From JBFMEX01 sp040752215 (GTDB lineage Bacteria; Pseudomonadota; Alphaproteobacteria; Rhizobiales; Hyphomicrobiaceae): a stretch of 35,595 bases of DNA. Positions 8,287-16,873 of the stretch are shown here, piece after piece. The stretch covers positions 1 through 35,595 of the forward strand of contig JBFMEX010000045.1 in assembly GCA_040752215.1 (NCBI GenBank), written 5' to 3'. The notes under the pieces were generated by a model. That model did not search any database. It saw nothing but the letters and a program-made list of their open reading frames with translations, and had not been told where the DNA came from. Position 1 is the stretch's first letter, and each line of letters opens with the position of its first letter. The position numbers were made by a program, and so were the translations under genes.

Positions 8287-9309
8287 ATGCTTGCCGAGCC
8301 AGCGATGCGTTTGCCGACGCCCGAGCCGAGCCTGCGCCACGACTGGACGCGCGCCGAGGCGCGGGCCATCCACGACGCGCCGTTCAACGACCTGCTGTTT
8401 CGGGCGCATCTCGTCCATCGCCAGCATTTCGATCCGAACCGGATCCAGAAGAGCCAGCTGTTGAGCATCAAGACCGGCGGCTGCCCGGAGGACTGCGGCT
8501 ATTGCAGCCAGTCGGCCCATCATGCGACCGGGCTCACCGCCTCCAAGCTGATGGAGGTCGAGCGGGTCGTCGACGAGGCGCGCAAGGCCAAGGAGGGTGG
8601 CGCCACACGCTACTGCATGGGCGCCGCCTGGCGCCAGCCCAAGGACCGCGACATGGATGCGGTGTGCGCGATGGTCGAGGGCGTGAAGGCGCTCGGGCTC
8701 GAGACCTGCATGACGCTCGGCATGCTGGACGACGGCGACGTCGCCCGGCTGAAGCGCGCGGGGCTCGACTACTACAATCACAACATCGATACCTCCGAGC
8801 GCTATTACGAGACGATCGTCTCGACGCGCACCTTCGCGGATCGCATCGCCACGCTGGCGCGCGTGCGCGAGGCCGGGATCAAGGTGTGCGCCGGCGGAAT
8901 CGTCGGCATGGGCGAGGAGGTCGACGACCGGGTCGACATGCTGGTCGCGCTCGCCAACCTGGCCGAGCATCCCGAGAGCGTGCCGATCAACATGCTGATC
9001 CCGATCCCCGGCACGCCGCTGGCCGGCGTCGAGCGCATCGACGCAATCGCCTTCGTGCGCACGATCGCGCTCACCCGCATCATGATGCCTCGATCGTACG
9101 TGAGGCTTTCGGCCGGCCGCACCGAGATGAGCGACGAGATGCAGGCGCTCAGCTACTTCGCCGGCGCCAACTCCATCTTCGCCGGCGACCGTCTGCTGAC
9201 GGCCGACAATCCCGGCGCGGATGCCGACGCGGCGCTGTTCGCGCGGCTTGGGCTCGAGGCCATTGTGCCCGAGGCCGCCGGCGGTGATGGGAATGGACGA
9301 GACGGCTGA
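8287..9309 (+). CDS. bioB: Biotin synthase
   Basis: A radical SAM enzyme that inserts sulfur into dethiobiotin, the last step of biotin synthesis. The 340-residue product has the CxxxCxxC [4Fe-4S] motif (C66, C70, C73 in GGCPEDCGYCSQSA) and the BioB segments YYNHNIDTSERYY and FAGANSIFAGDRLLTADNPG. A TTG 18 bp upstream (8269) is in frame, but the ATG at 8287 is the likelier start. It is the first gene of a five-gene operon and overlaps bioF by about 17-23 bp. I saw no BioR-type box in the upstream region. Confidence 0.96.
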   Translation: MLAEPAMRLPTPEPSLRHDWTRAEARAIHDAPFNDLLFRAHLVHRQHFDPNRIQKSQLLSIKTGGCPEDCGYCSQSAHHATGLTASKLMEVERVVDEARKAKEGGATRYCMGAAWRQPKDRDMDAVCAMVEGVKALGLETCMTLGMLDDGDVARLKRAGLDYYNHNIDTSERYYETIVSTRTFADRIATLARVREAGIKVCAGGIVGMGEEVDDRVDMLVALANLAEHPESVPINMLIPIPGTPLAGVERIDAIAFVRTIALTRIMMPRSYVRLSAGRTEMSDEMQALSYFAGANSIFAGDRLLTADNPGADADAALFARLGLEAIVPEAAGGDGNGRDG

Positions 9310-10450
9310 GCGTTCCACGCACGAAGCCTATTTCCGCGCGCTGGAGGCGCTCTCGCGCCGCGGTCGGTTGCGTCGGCTCGCGCCACGCTCGGGGCTCGAT
9401 TTCGCCTCCAACGACTATCTCGGACTCGCCCAGTCCGCCGAGCTCGCCGCGGCGGCCCGCGCGGCGATCGAACGCGGCGTGCCGGTCGGCGCCGGCGGTT
9501 CGCGGCTGTTGCGCGGCAATCATCCGGAGCACGAGACGCTGGAGGCCGAGGCCCGCGCTTACTTCGGCGCCGCGGCGGCACTGTTCCTCGGCGGCGGCTT
9601 CCTCGCCAACTACGCGATCTTCTCCACCCTCCCGCAGCGCGGCGACCTCGTCGTCTACGACGCGCTGATCCATGCGAGCGTGCACGACGGCGTGCGGGCG
9701 GGGCGCGCCGAGGCGGTTGCCGCCCGTCACAACGACGCAGAAAGTTTCGAGGAGGCGATCCGCGCCTGGCGTGCCAAGGGTGCCACCGGACGGGCATGGC
9801 TCGCGGTCGAAAGCCTCTACAGCATGGACGGCGACCGCGCCCCGCTCGACGATCTCGCGCAAGTTGCCGAGCGCCACGACGCGATGCTGGTGATCGACGA
9901 GGCGCACGCGACCGGCGTGCTCGGTCCCGACGGACGTGGTCTCGGCGCCGCGCTCGAGGGGCGCGAGAACGTGGTCGCACTGCACACCTGCGGCAAGGGC
10001 CTCGGCGTCGCGGGCGCACTGGTGACGTTGCCGAACGTGCTGGCCGATTTCCTGGTCAACCGCTGCCGCCCGTTCATCTATGCCACTGCGCCGTCGCCGC
10101 TGAATGCGGCGCTCGTGCGTGCTGCGCTCGCGATCGTGCGTGATCAGCCCGAGCGACGTCAGCGCCTCGCACGGCGGGTGGAGGTCGTCGGCGCAGCACT
10201 GCGGGCCTGTACCGGGCTCTCGCCGTCGGGATCGCACATCCTGCCGATCGTCGTAGGATCGGACGCACGGGCGGTCGCGCTCGCCGAGGCCATCCAGGCG
10301 CAGGGCTTCGACGTGCGCGCAATCCGTCCGCCGACGGTGCCGGAAGGCACTGCCCGGCTGCGACTGGCGCTGACGCTCAACGTTGAGGAGGTGGATGCCC
10401 TGCGTCTCGTCGACGTGCTGGCGGACGAGCTCTCGCGGTGGGCGCCATGA
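9293..10450 (+). CDS. bioF: 8-amino-7-oxononanoate synthase
   Basis: A PLP-dependent alpha-oxoamine synthase that condenses pimeloyl-ACP with alanine to give 8-amino-7-oxononanoate. In the 385-residue product the Schiff-base lysine is K235 (HTCGKGLGVAGA), D202 and H205 lie in IDEAHATGVLG, and the family segment FASNDYLGL is near residue 37. Two ATG codons (9287 and 9293) lie inside the end of bioB; the second is used here, and both give translational coupling. The stop overlaps the bioD start by ATGA. Confidence 0.95.
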   Translation: MDETAERSTHEAYFRALEALSRRGRLRRLAPRSGLDFASNDYLGLAQSAELAAAARAAIERGVPVGAGGSRLLRGNHPEHETLEAEARAYFGAAAALFLGGGFLANYAIFSTLPQRGDLVVYDALIHASVHDGVRAGRAEAVAARHNDAESFEEAIRAWRAKGATGRAWLAVESLYSMDGDRAPLDDLAQVAERHDAMLVIDEAHATGVLGPDGRGLGAALEGRENVVALHTCGKGLGVAGALVTLPNVLADFLVNRCRPFIYATAPSPLNAALVRAALAIVRDQPERRQRLARRVEVVGAALRACTGLSPSGSHILPIVVGSDARAVALAEAIQAQGFDVRAIRPPTVPEGTARLRLALTLNVEEVDALRLVDVLADELSRWAP

Positions 10451-11091
10451 GCACACGCATCGTCGTCGCTGGAACCGACACCGGGCTCGGCAAGACCGTT
10501 CTGTCGGCGGCGCTGACGGCGGCGCTCGACGGCTGCTATTGGAAGCCGGTGCAGGCCGGCACCATCGGCGGCACCGACAGCGAGCGCGTCAAGCTGCTGA
10601 CCGGCCTCGGCGCAGAGCGTATCCTCCCGGAGGCCTATCAGCTGAGGGCGGCCTGCTCGCCGCATCTGGCGGCCGAGCTCGAAGGCATCGAGATCGATCC
10701 CGTCCGGCTGGCGATCCCCGAGACGGAACGCCCGCTGGTCATCGAGCTGGCCGGCGGACTAATGGTTCCGCTCAAGCGCAACCTGCTGCAGATCGACGTC
10801 GTCGCCGGCTGGCAGACCCCTGTCGTGCTGGCGGCGCGCACCGCGCTCGGCACGATCAACCACACGCTCTTGTCGCTCGAGGCGCTCAGGCGGCGCAATG
10901 TGCCGGTGATCGGCGTCGCGTTCATCGGCGACGAGAATGCCGACACGGCACGCACAATCGGCGAGATCGGCGGCGTCAAGCTGCTCGGTCGCTTGCCGAT
11001 CGTCGCGCGGATCGATCGAGAGCGCCTGCGCGAGGCATTCGCGGCCAACTTCCAGCTTGCCGGCTTCACCAGCGGCGAGACCTCGCCATGA
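10447..11091 (+). CDS. bioD: Dethiobiotin synthetase
   Basis: An ATP-dependent enzyme that closes the ureido ring of dethiobiotin from 7,8-diaminononanoate and CO2. The 214-residue product has the P-loop GTDTGLGKT (residues 9-17, K16), the WKPVQAG segment and a VIELAGGLMVPL strand matching the family's EGAGGLxVPL, with Leu in place of the usual Gly at the second position (ELAGG rather than EGAGG). The gene overlaps bioF and bioA by 4 bp each (ATGA at both ends), so the operon is tightly coupled. Confidence 0.95.
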   Translation: MSTRIVVAGTDTGLGKTVLSAALTAALDGCYWKPVQAGTIGGTDSERVKLLTGLGAERILPEAYQLRAACSPHLAAELEGIEIDPVRLAIPETERPLVIELAGGLMVPLKRNLLQIDVVAGWQTPVVLAARTALGTINHTLLSLEALRRRNVPVIGVAFIGDENADTARTIGEIGGVKLLGRLPIVARIDRERLREAFAANFQLAGFTSGETSP

Positions 11092-12350
11092 CCCGCGGCG
11101 GCGCTCCCGTTTGGCATCCCTTCACGCAGCATGCCCTCGCCGGTGAGGCGATCGAGATCGCCCGCACCCAGGGCGCGTGGATCGAGCGGCCCGACGGGCG
11201 GCGAATACTCGACGCCATCTCGTCGTGGTGGGTGATCACGCACGGTCATCGCCATCCCCACATCATTGCGGCGATCCGCGCGGCGAGCGAGCAGCTCGAC
11301 CAGGTCATCTTCGCCGGCTTCACGCATGCGCCCGCCGAGGCGCTGGCGCACAAGCTGCTGGCGGTCGCGCCGGATGGCCTCGCCCACGTCTTCTACTCGG
11401 ATTCCGGCTCGACCGCGGTCGAGGTGGGATTGAAGATGGCGCTCGGCTCGTTCCGCAACCGGGGCGAGGCTCGCACCACCATCGTCGCGCTCGAGCATGC
11501 CTACCATGGTGATACCGTCGGTACGATGTCGGCGGGAGCCCGTGGCGTGTTCAACGAGGCCTATGCGCCGCTGCTGTTCGATGTGGCGCGCATCCCGTTC
11601 CCGCGCGCCGGCTCCGAGCAGGCGACAATCGATGCGCTCGACCTTCACTGTCGCGGCGGCACGGTCGCAGCCCTACTGATCGAGCCGCTGGTGCTCGGCG
11701 CCGGCGGAATGCTGATGTATCCTGCATGGGTGCTCGGCGAGCTCGAGCGGGTGTGCGCGCGCCATGGCGTGCTGCTGGTGGCCGACGAGGTGATGACGGG
11801 GTGGGGCCGCACCGGCACGCTTTTCGCCTGCACGCAGGCCGGCATCGCACCGGACATCCTCTGCACCGCCAAGGGGCTGACGGGAGGTGCTCTGCCGCTT
11901 GCCGCGACTCTCGCAACGCCGGAGATTTTCGAGGCGCACTACTCGGCCGACCGCACGCACACGCTGTTCCACTCGAGCTCCTACACCGCCAACCCTATCG
12001 CCTGCGCAGCCGCGCTCGCCAACATCGAGGTCTGGGAGCGCGAGCCGGTCGCAGCCCGCGTCGCCCGGCTCGGCGAGCTGCAGGCGGAGCGCCTCGCACG
12101 CCTGGAGGGGCATCGCCGCATCACACGGACGAGGCGTACCGGCACGATCACGGCGGTCGACGTCGAGGTGGCGGATGCAGGGTATCTTGCCGAGGCGGGG
12201 CCGAGGCTCTACGCGTTGTTCCTGGAGCGGGACATCCTGCTCAGGCCGCTCGGGAGCACGATCTACGTCATGCCGCCCTATTGCACGACCGCGAGCGAGC
12301 TCGACCTCGTTTACGACGCCATAGCCGAGGCCGCCGATGCGTTGGGCTAG
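11088..12350 (+). CDS. bioA: Adenosylmethionine-8-amino-7-oxononanoate aminotransferase
   Basis: A class III PLP aminotransferase that converts 8-amino-7-oxononanoate to 7,8-diaminononanoate with SAM as amino donor. The 420-residue product shows the BioA-typical VWHPFTQH start, the SSWWVITHGHRHP segment, DEVMTGWGRTG (D233) and the Schiff-base lysine K262 (TAKGLTGG). The start is the ATG at 11088, in a 4-bp overlap with bioD. The same frame is open from 10383, but that part is a shadow of bioF and bioD. The 3' end overlaps bioZ by 14 bp. Confidence 0.96.
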   Translation: MTRGGAPVWHPFTQHALAGEAIEIARTQGAWIERPDGRRILDAISSWWVITHGHRHPHIIAAIRAASEQLDQVIFAGFTHAPAEALAHKLLAVAPDGLAHVFYSDSGSTAVEVGLKMALGSFRNRGEARTTIVALEHAYHGDTVGTMSAGARGVFNEAYAPLLFDVARIPFPRAGSEQATIDALDLHCRGGTVAALLIEPLVLGAGGMLMYPAWVLGELERVCARHGVLLVADEVMTGWGRTGTLFACTQAGIAPDILCTAKGLTGGALPLAATLATPEIFEAHYSADRTHTLFHSSSYTANPIACAAALANIEVWEREPVAARVARLGELQAERLARLEGHRRITRTRRTGTITAVDVEVADAGYLAEAGPRLYALFLERDILLRPLGSTIYVMPPYCTTASELDLVYDAIAEAADALG

Positions 12351-13341
12351 CCAGAGCCGCCCGGTTGGCGTCGCGCTCGCCGGGCTCGGACATTTCGCGC
12401 CGGCGCGCGTCGTTCGAAATTGCGAGATCGAGCGCGAGCTCGGGCTCGAGGCGGGATGGATCGAGCGGCGCACGGGCATCCGCAGCCGGCGCCATGCGAG
12501 CGAAGGCGAGACGCTCTCGGAAATGGCGGCGGCAGCCGGAGCGATGGCACTGGGGCGGTCCGGCATGGCGCGCGCGGATATCGCACTCACCGTGCTCGCG
12601 ACCAGCACGCCGGACCACCTTCTGCCGCCCTCCGCGCCGCTGGTCGCACATTGCCTCGGCCTCGTACGCTCGGGGGCGATCGACATGGCGGGGGCGTGCG
12701 CCGGCTTCATCTACGCGCTCACGCTCGCCGACGGCTTCGTGCGCACGCAAAGGCGACCGGCGCTGGTGATTGCGGCCAACATCCTTTCGCGCCGGCTCGA
12801 CAAGCGCGACCGGTCGAGCGCAGTGCTGTTCGCGGACGCCGCCGGCGCGGTGGTGCTGGCGCCATCGGAGCATACGGATGCCGGCGTGCTGGGGGCCGAG
12901 CTGGCGGCCGACGGCTCGGGGTACGACTTGATCCGAATCCCTGCGGGCGGCAGCAGCCGGCCGTTCTCACCCTCGCTCGATGTCGGCGAGACGCTGATGG
13001 AGATTCGCGATGGACGGGCAGTGTTCCAGAAGGCGGTGGCAATGATGGCGGACACGGCCCGCGCCGCGATCGCCCGCGCCGAGCTCGAGATCGGCGAAAT
13101 CGACCACTGGGTGCCGCACCAGGCCAACAGCCGCATCATCGAGGCGACGCGCGCGAAGCTCGCCATCGCGCCCGAGCGCGTGCTGTCGAGCGTGGCCGAC
13201 TACGCCAATAGCTCGGCGGCGACGATCCCGCTGACCATGTCGCTGATGGCCGAGACGCGCGGCCTCGCAAGCGGGCAAAAGCTATTGCTGTCGGCGGCGG
13301 GCGCAGGATTGACCGGCGGCTCGCTCGTGCTCGGACTTTGA
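12337..13341 (+). CDS. bioZ: BioZ, KAS III-like enzyme of pimeloyl-ACP synthesis
   Basis: A 334-residue beta-ketoacyl-ACP synthase III homologue with an intact Cys-His-Asn triad: C121 (DMAGACAGFIYAL), H261 (WVPHQANSRII) and N291 (DYANSSAAT). In Agrobacterium and related species, BioZ at the end of a bioBFDA operon condenses glutaryl-CoA with malonyl-ACP to start pimelate synthesis, bypassing BioC-BioH. Position after bioA with a 14-bp overlap supports BioZ over housekeeping FabH, although sequence alone does not separate them fully. The gene ends 19 bp from the end of the convergent LuxR-like gene. Confidence 0.88.
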   Translation: MRWASQSRPVGVALAGLGHFAPARVVRNCEIERELGLEAGWIERRTGIRSRRHASEGETLSEMAAAAGAMALGRSGMARADIALTVLATSTPDHLLPPSAPLVAHCLGLVRSGAIDMAGACAGFIYALTLADGFVRTQRRPALVIAANILSRRLDKRDRSSAVLFADAAGAVVLAPSEHTDAGVLGAELAADGSGYDLIRIPAGGSSRPFSPSLDVGETLMEIRDGRAVFQKAVAMMADTARAAIARAELEIGEIDHWVPHQANSRIIEATRAKLAIAPERVLSSVADYANSSAATIPLTMSLMAETRGLASGQKLLLSAAGAGLTGGSLVLGL

Positions 13342-13360
13342 GCGCACGGCCGGGCCCCTC

Positions 13361-14251
13361 TCATAGCGAGGGCACCTCGCCGCGTAAGAGGGCCAGCCGC
13401 AGGACCGTACGGCGGTGACGCGGCACATCGGGACAGCAGGCGAGATGCTTGCGGCCGAGCACGGTCGGCGCGAGGTAGTAGCGCCAGCGGTCGTCGTCGG
13501 CCACCTCGCTGGCCAGGCCCCAGGACAACAGGTAGTCGAGATCGGCCTCGGCGCAGTGCCGGGAGAGTGTCTCGTTCATTCCGGTCAGCCCCGCCTCCCA
13601 CCGGCGGGCGGCGACCTCGACCATGACCAGCGCCCGACAGTGGTCGCTCGTCATGCCAGCGGGTCCGCCGACGTGCGCGCCGATCGGAGCCCAGGGCGCA
13701 GGATCGACCCGCATGCCGAAGGAGCCGTCGCCGAATGCGTGCCCCGCGGTACCGGCCGCAATCTCGGCCAGCTCCCAATAGCGTCGGCGCACCTCGAACG
13801 TCCGCGCGTGGACGATGGGCGTACGACTCGGATCGAGGCTGTTGCGCGCGCGCTGCGAGAGGCTGAACAGCTCGACCACGCCTTCGGGTCCCTGAAAGGG
13901 AACGGTGACGCCGGAGTGCACGCCGATCTCGCGCGAAATCTCGATGACCGCCCGTTCGTCACGACAGAAGTGCGGACTGCGCTCGAGATCCGACCAGAAG
14001 TATGGTGCGCGTCGATGCGGCGCGACTTTCAACACCGGATCGCGGAACTGAAAGCCCTGCTCGATGTACGTCTGTGCAAAGCCGCGGGGCAGCTCGAGAA
14101 ACGGCAGCTCGGCAAAGCCGCAAGCATGCAGCACAGTGAAGGCGATGTTCTCGTAGCCCTCCGCCGCCATCGCCTGCCGGTAGTGCGCGAACAACGCCTC
14201 GACGGTCGCGCAATTGTTGACCGCCTCGCGGAACTCCTCGTCGGTTCGCAT
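13361..14251 (-). CDS. LuxR-type autoinducer-binding domain protein lacking a recognisable HTH
   Basis: A 296-residue protein whose first ~165 residues match the LuxR autoinducer-binding domain. The core YIEQGFQFRDPVLKVAPHRRAPYFW contributes D71-P72 and W86, and a later GVHSGVTVPFQGPEGVVELFSLS segment has the conserved G114 and hydrophobic pattern. The C-terminal ~130 residues do not read as a LuxR/GerE HTH: there is no LTxRExExL and no xISxxTVxxHxxNIxxKL helix. The start at 14251 follows a G-rich stretch; the upstream 23 codons are unlikely. It is divergent from tupB. It could be an orphan acyl-homoserine-lactone sensor, a dominant-negative partner, or a regulator with a diverged DNA-binding end. 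No luxI-type synthase is in the window. Confidence 0.75.
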   Translation of the reverse strand: MRTDEEFREAVNNCATVEALFAHYRQAMAAEGYENIAFTVLHACGFAELPFLELPRGFAQTYIEQGFQFRDPVLKVAPHRRAPYFWSDLERSPHFCRDERAVIEISREIGVHSGVTVPFQGPEGVVELFSLSQRARNSLDPSRTPIVHARTFEVRRRYWELAEIAAGTAGHAFGDGSFGMRVDPAPWAPIGAHVGGPAGMTSDHCRALVMVEVAARRWEAGLTGMNETLSRHCAEADLDYLLSWGLASEVADDDRWRYYLAPTVLGRKHLACCPDVPRHRRTVLRLALLRGEVPSL

Positions 14252-14371
14252 CGTGCCCCCCGGTCGAGACCCGCCCAGCAGACATTCCCCCCAATGCCTA
14301 TGAATATGACTATCGACCAATGGTTGCTATTCAAACCTGAGCAGCCCCGCCTTACACCTTGGTAAAATAGG

Positions 14372-14405
14372 CTGCATTCTTGTGCAGGATTTTGTTTTTT
14401 CTTTT
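14372..14405 (+). promoter_or_regulatory. Short hairpin plus T-rich tract in the tupB leader region
   Basis: CTGCA and TGCAG pair around a 6-nt loop (14372-14387), and a run of T interrupted by single G and C bases follows to about 14405, roughly 60 bp before tupB. This is the layout of a weak intrinsic terminator, so an attenuator is possible. On the other strand the A-tract could aid the promoter of the LuxR-like gene. Confidence 0.3.
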
Positions 14406-14465
14406 GATGATCGGTCCCTGCCGCAGCCCGTACAGTCCCCCCGATCCCAACCATCACGGACCGCC

Positions 14466-15173
14466 ATGACCGATTTCGGCTCCATCCTCTGGCTCGCCCT
14501 CACGCTCGTCGCCTCGGGCGATGGCGAGCTCTACACAATCATCTGGCTGTCGCTCCGCGTCTCGCTCACCGCGGTCGCCATCGGGTGCCTGATCGGCCTG
14601 CCGCTCGGCGCGCTGCTGGCGGCCACCCGCTTTCCCGGCCGCGACGCGATCGTTGCTGTGCTGAACGCGATGATGGGGCTGCCGCCGGTCGTCGTCGGCC
14701 TCCTGGTCTACCTGATGCTGTCGCGCAGCGGTCCGCTCGGTGTGCTCGGCCTGCTCTACACGCCGACCGCGATGATCATCGCGCAGGCGATCATCGTGAC
14801 GCCGATCATCGCCGCGCTGGCCCGTCAATCGTTGTTCGACCTGCATCGCGAGTACGACGAGCTGTTCCGCTCATTGCGCTTGTCGACGCGGGACAAGATT
14901 GCCGCGCTGATCTGGGACGGACGCTACAGCCTGACGACGGCCTCGCTGGCGGGCTTCGGCCGCGCCATCGCCGAGGTCGGGGCGGTGATCATCGTCGGCG
15001 GCAACATCGAGCATGTCACGCGCGTGATGACGACCGCGATCGCGCTCGAAACGTCGAAGGGAGACCTGGCGCTCGCGCTCGCGCTCGGGGCGATCCTGAT
15101 CACGATCTCCGTCATCGTGAATGCCTCGGTGATGATGCTCAACGCGATGGCACGGAGGCTCGCCTATGCTTGA
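14466..15173 (+). CDS. tupB: Tungstate ABC transporter permease
   Basis: A 235-residue integral membrane permease of the TupB/WtpB type. It has about five or six hydrophobic helices and the EAA-like loop near QSLFDLHREYDELFRSLRLS...IAALIWDGR. The GFGRAIAEVGAVIIVGGNIEHVTRVMTTAIALET segment is typical of TupB and moderately similar to molybdate permeases. It forms the channel of a tungstate importer with TupA and TupC. The start at 14466 is chosen because the 28 upstream codons are not membrane-protein-like. It overlaps tupC by 8 bp. Confidence 0.9.
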   Translation: MTDFGSILWLALTLVASGDGELYTIIWLSLRVSLTAVAIGCLIGLPLGALLAATRFPGRDAIVAVLNAMMGLPPVVVGLLVYLMLSRSGPLGVLGLLYTPTAMIIAQAIIVTPIIAALARQSLFDLHREYDELFRSLRLSTRDKIAALIWDGRYSLTTASLAGFGRAIAEVGAVIIVGGNIEHVTRVMTTAIALETSKGDLALALALGAILITISVIVNASVMMLNAMARRLAYA

Positions 15174-15921
15174 TGCGAGCCCGGCAGCAACAGCGCTCGC
15201 CGATGGCGCGGCCCGATTGCTGCCGATCCGCCTCAGGGGAATCTGCTTCGCCGACGGCGGCCGGCAGCTGCTGGACTCAATCGACCTCGACATCGCCGCG
15301 GGCAGTCGCACCGTCATCCTGGGGCCCAATGGCTCGGGCAAGAGCCTGCTGCTGCGGATTATCGATGGACTCGTTGCGCCCACCGCCGGCACGATCACCT
15401 TCGCCGGCGCTCCACCGGCGCCCGCGCTCTACGCGCGCCAGGCACTCGTGCTGCAACGGCCAATGCTGCTGCGGCGCTCGGTCGCCGACAACATCCGCTT
15501 CGTGCTCGGCCATCTCGGCCGTGCCGAGCAGGACGACCTGATCGCCCGCTTGCTGAGCGATGCCAAGCTATCCGGCCTCGAGCGCCAGCCGGCGCGCCTG
15601 CTGTCGGGCGGCGAGCAACAACGCCTGGCACTCGCTCGCGCCCGCGCCACCGCACCGCTGGTGCTGCTGCTGGACGAGCCGACTGCGAGCCTCGATCCGG
15701 CCTCCGCGCAGGGGGTCGAGGAGATCGTCCGCAAGGCGCACGAGGACGACACCAAGATCATTCTCGTCACCCACGATCTCGCGCTCGCACGCCGGATCGC
15801 AGACGAGGTGGTCTTCCTGCACGCGGGTCGGATCGCCGAGGTCGCCCGAGCCGACGCCTTCTTTCGCAGCCCGCTGTCGAAGGAGGCGCGCGCCTACTTC
15901 GAGGGGCGCCTCCTCGTCTAG
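15166..15921 (+). CDS. tupC: Tungstate ABC transporter ATP-binding protein
   Basis: A 251-residue ABC ATPase with Walker A GPNGSGKS (53-60), signature LSGGEQQ (146-152), Walker B LVLLLDEP (D170, E171) and the switch H203 (VTHDL). The start overlaps the tupB stop (ATG at 15166, TGA of tupB at 15171-15173), showing one transcript. It powers tungstate uptake with TupB and the binding protein TupA encoded next. It lacks the C-terminal TOBE domain of ModC, which fits TupC rather than ModC. Confidence 0.92.
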   Translation: MLDASPAATALADGAARLLPIRLRGICFADGGRQLLDSIDLDIAAGSRTVILGPNGSGKSLLLRIIDGLVAPTAGTITFAGAPPAPALYARQALVLQRPMLLRRSVADNIRFVLGHLGRAEQDDLIARLLSDAKLSGLERQPARLLSGGEQQRLALARARATAPLVLLLDEPTASLDPASAQGVEEIVRKAHEDDTKIILVTHDLALARRIADEVVFLHAGRIAEVARADAFFRSPLSKEARAYFEGRLLV

Positions 15922-15962
15922 CCACTACCGATCCACTCGACCGAACAGGAGACCTGTTGCAC

Positions 15963-16805
15963 ATGTCACGATCTATGATCGCCGCCGCCACGCTCGCACT
16001 CGCGATGCCGCTCGCCACTCCGGCCCACGCCGAGGATCCGTTCATCGTCGTCCAGTCGACCACATCGACGGAGAACTCGGGACTGTTCAAGCACATCCTG
16101 CCGCTATTCAAGGCCAAGACGGGGATCGACGTGCGCGTCGTCGCAGTCGGCACCGGGCAGGCGATCAAGAACGCCGAGAAGGGCGATGGTGACGTGCTGC
16201 TCGTCCATGCCAAGGCTGCCGAGGAGAAATTCGTCGCCGACGGCTGGGGCGTGAAGCGCTTCCCCGTCATGTACAACGACTTCGTCATCGTTGGCCCGAA
16301 GGCCGATCCGGCCAAGGTCGCCGGCTCGAAGGACGCCGCCAGCGCACTGAAGAAGATTGCCGGCGCCGGTGCTCCGTTCGCCTCGCGCGGCGACGACTCG
16401 GGCACGCACAAGGCCGAGCTGGCGCTGTGGAAGGAGGCAGGCGTCGACGTCAAGGCGGCGAGCGGCGGCTGGTACCGCTCGACCGGCTCCGGAATGGGTG
16501 CGACGCTCAACACGGCCGCCGGCATGAGCGCCTATGCGCTGACCGATCGCGCGACCTGGGTCAGCTTCAAGAACCGCGGTGATCTCGACATCGCCGTCGA
16601 GGGCGATCCGAAGCTGTTCAACCAGTATGGCGTCATTCTCGTCAATCCGGCCAAGCACCCGCACGTCAAGGCCAAGGAGGGGCAGGCGTTCGTCGACTGG
16701 CTGGTCGGTCCGGAAGGGCAAAATGCCGTGCGCAGCTTCAAGATCGACGGCGGGCAGGTGTTCTTCCCCAATGCCGAATCGACCCTGAGCAAGAAGGCCG
16801 GCTGA
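15963..16805 (+). CDS. tupA: Tungstate-binding periplasmic protein
   Basis: A 280-residue substrate-binding protein with a Sec signal peptide (residues 1-23, cleavage after AHA) and the oxyanion-binding TTSTENSGL motif (33-41) that marks TupA among tungstate/molybdate binders. Further family segments are VRVVAVGTGQAIKNAEKGDGDVLLVHA and APFASRGDDSGTHKAE. The ATG at 15963 is listed. The in-frame TTG at 15957 is nearer to AGGAG and could also serve, adding only two residues. It is the last gene of tupBCA and convergent with the regulator gene. Confidence 0.93.
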   Translation: MSRSMIAAATLALAMPLATPAHAEDPFIVVQSTTSTENSGLFKHILPLFKAKTGIDVRVVAVGTGQAIKNAEKGDGDVLLVHAKAAEEKFVADGWGVKRFPVMYNDFVIVGPKADPAKVAGSKDAASALKKIAGAGAPFASRGDDSGTHKAELALWKEAGVDVKAASGGWYRSTGSGMGATLNTAAGMSAYALTDRATWVSFKNRGDLDIAVEGDPKLFNQYGVILVNPAKHPHVKAKEGQAFVDWLVGPEGQNAVRSFKIDGGQVFFPNAESTLSKKAG

Positions 16806-16825
16806 GCGCACTCCGGCGACTGGCA

Positions 16826-16873
16826 CGAAGGCCTTCGCAACGGGCCATGGGCAGCGACGCTCACGGCCCGTTG
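16826..16873. terminator. Palindromes between convergent tupA and the regulator gene
   Basis: A perfect 12-bp palindrome (CGAAGGCCTTCG, 16826-16837) is followed at once by CAACGGGCC, which repeats inverted as GGCCCGTTG at 16865-16873, the latter inside the last codons of the minus-strand gene. The position between two converging 3' ends suggests a bidirectional stop or RNA 3'-end structure. There is no U-tract, so a canonical intrinsic terminator is not shown. Confidence 0.4.

Noticed and set aside
7062..9287. Plus-strand frame of about 741 codons across two genes
   Set aside because: It is an out-of-frame shadow of the SGNH-like gene and bioB with a low-complexity Arg/Ala/Gly product.
13342..13360. 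Search for a terminator between bioZ and the LuxR-like gene
   Set aside because: Only 19 bp separate the convergent stops and no hairpin with a T-run is present.
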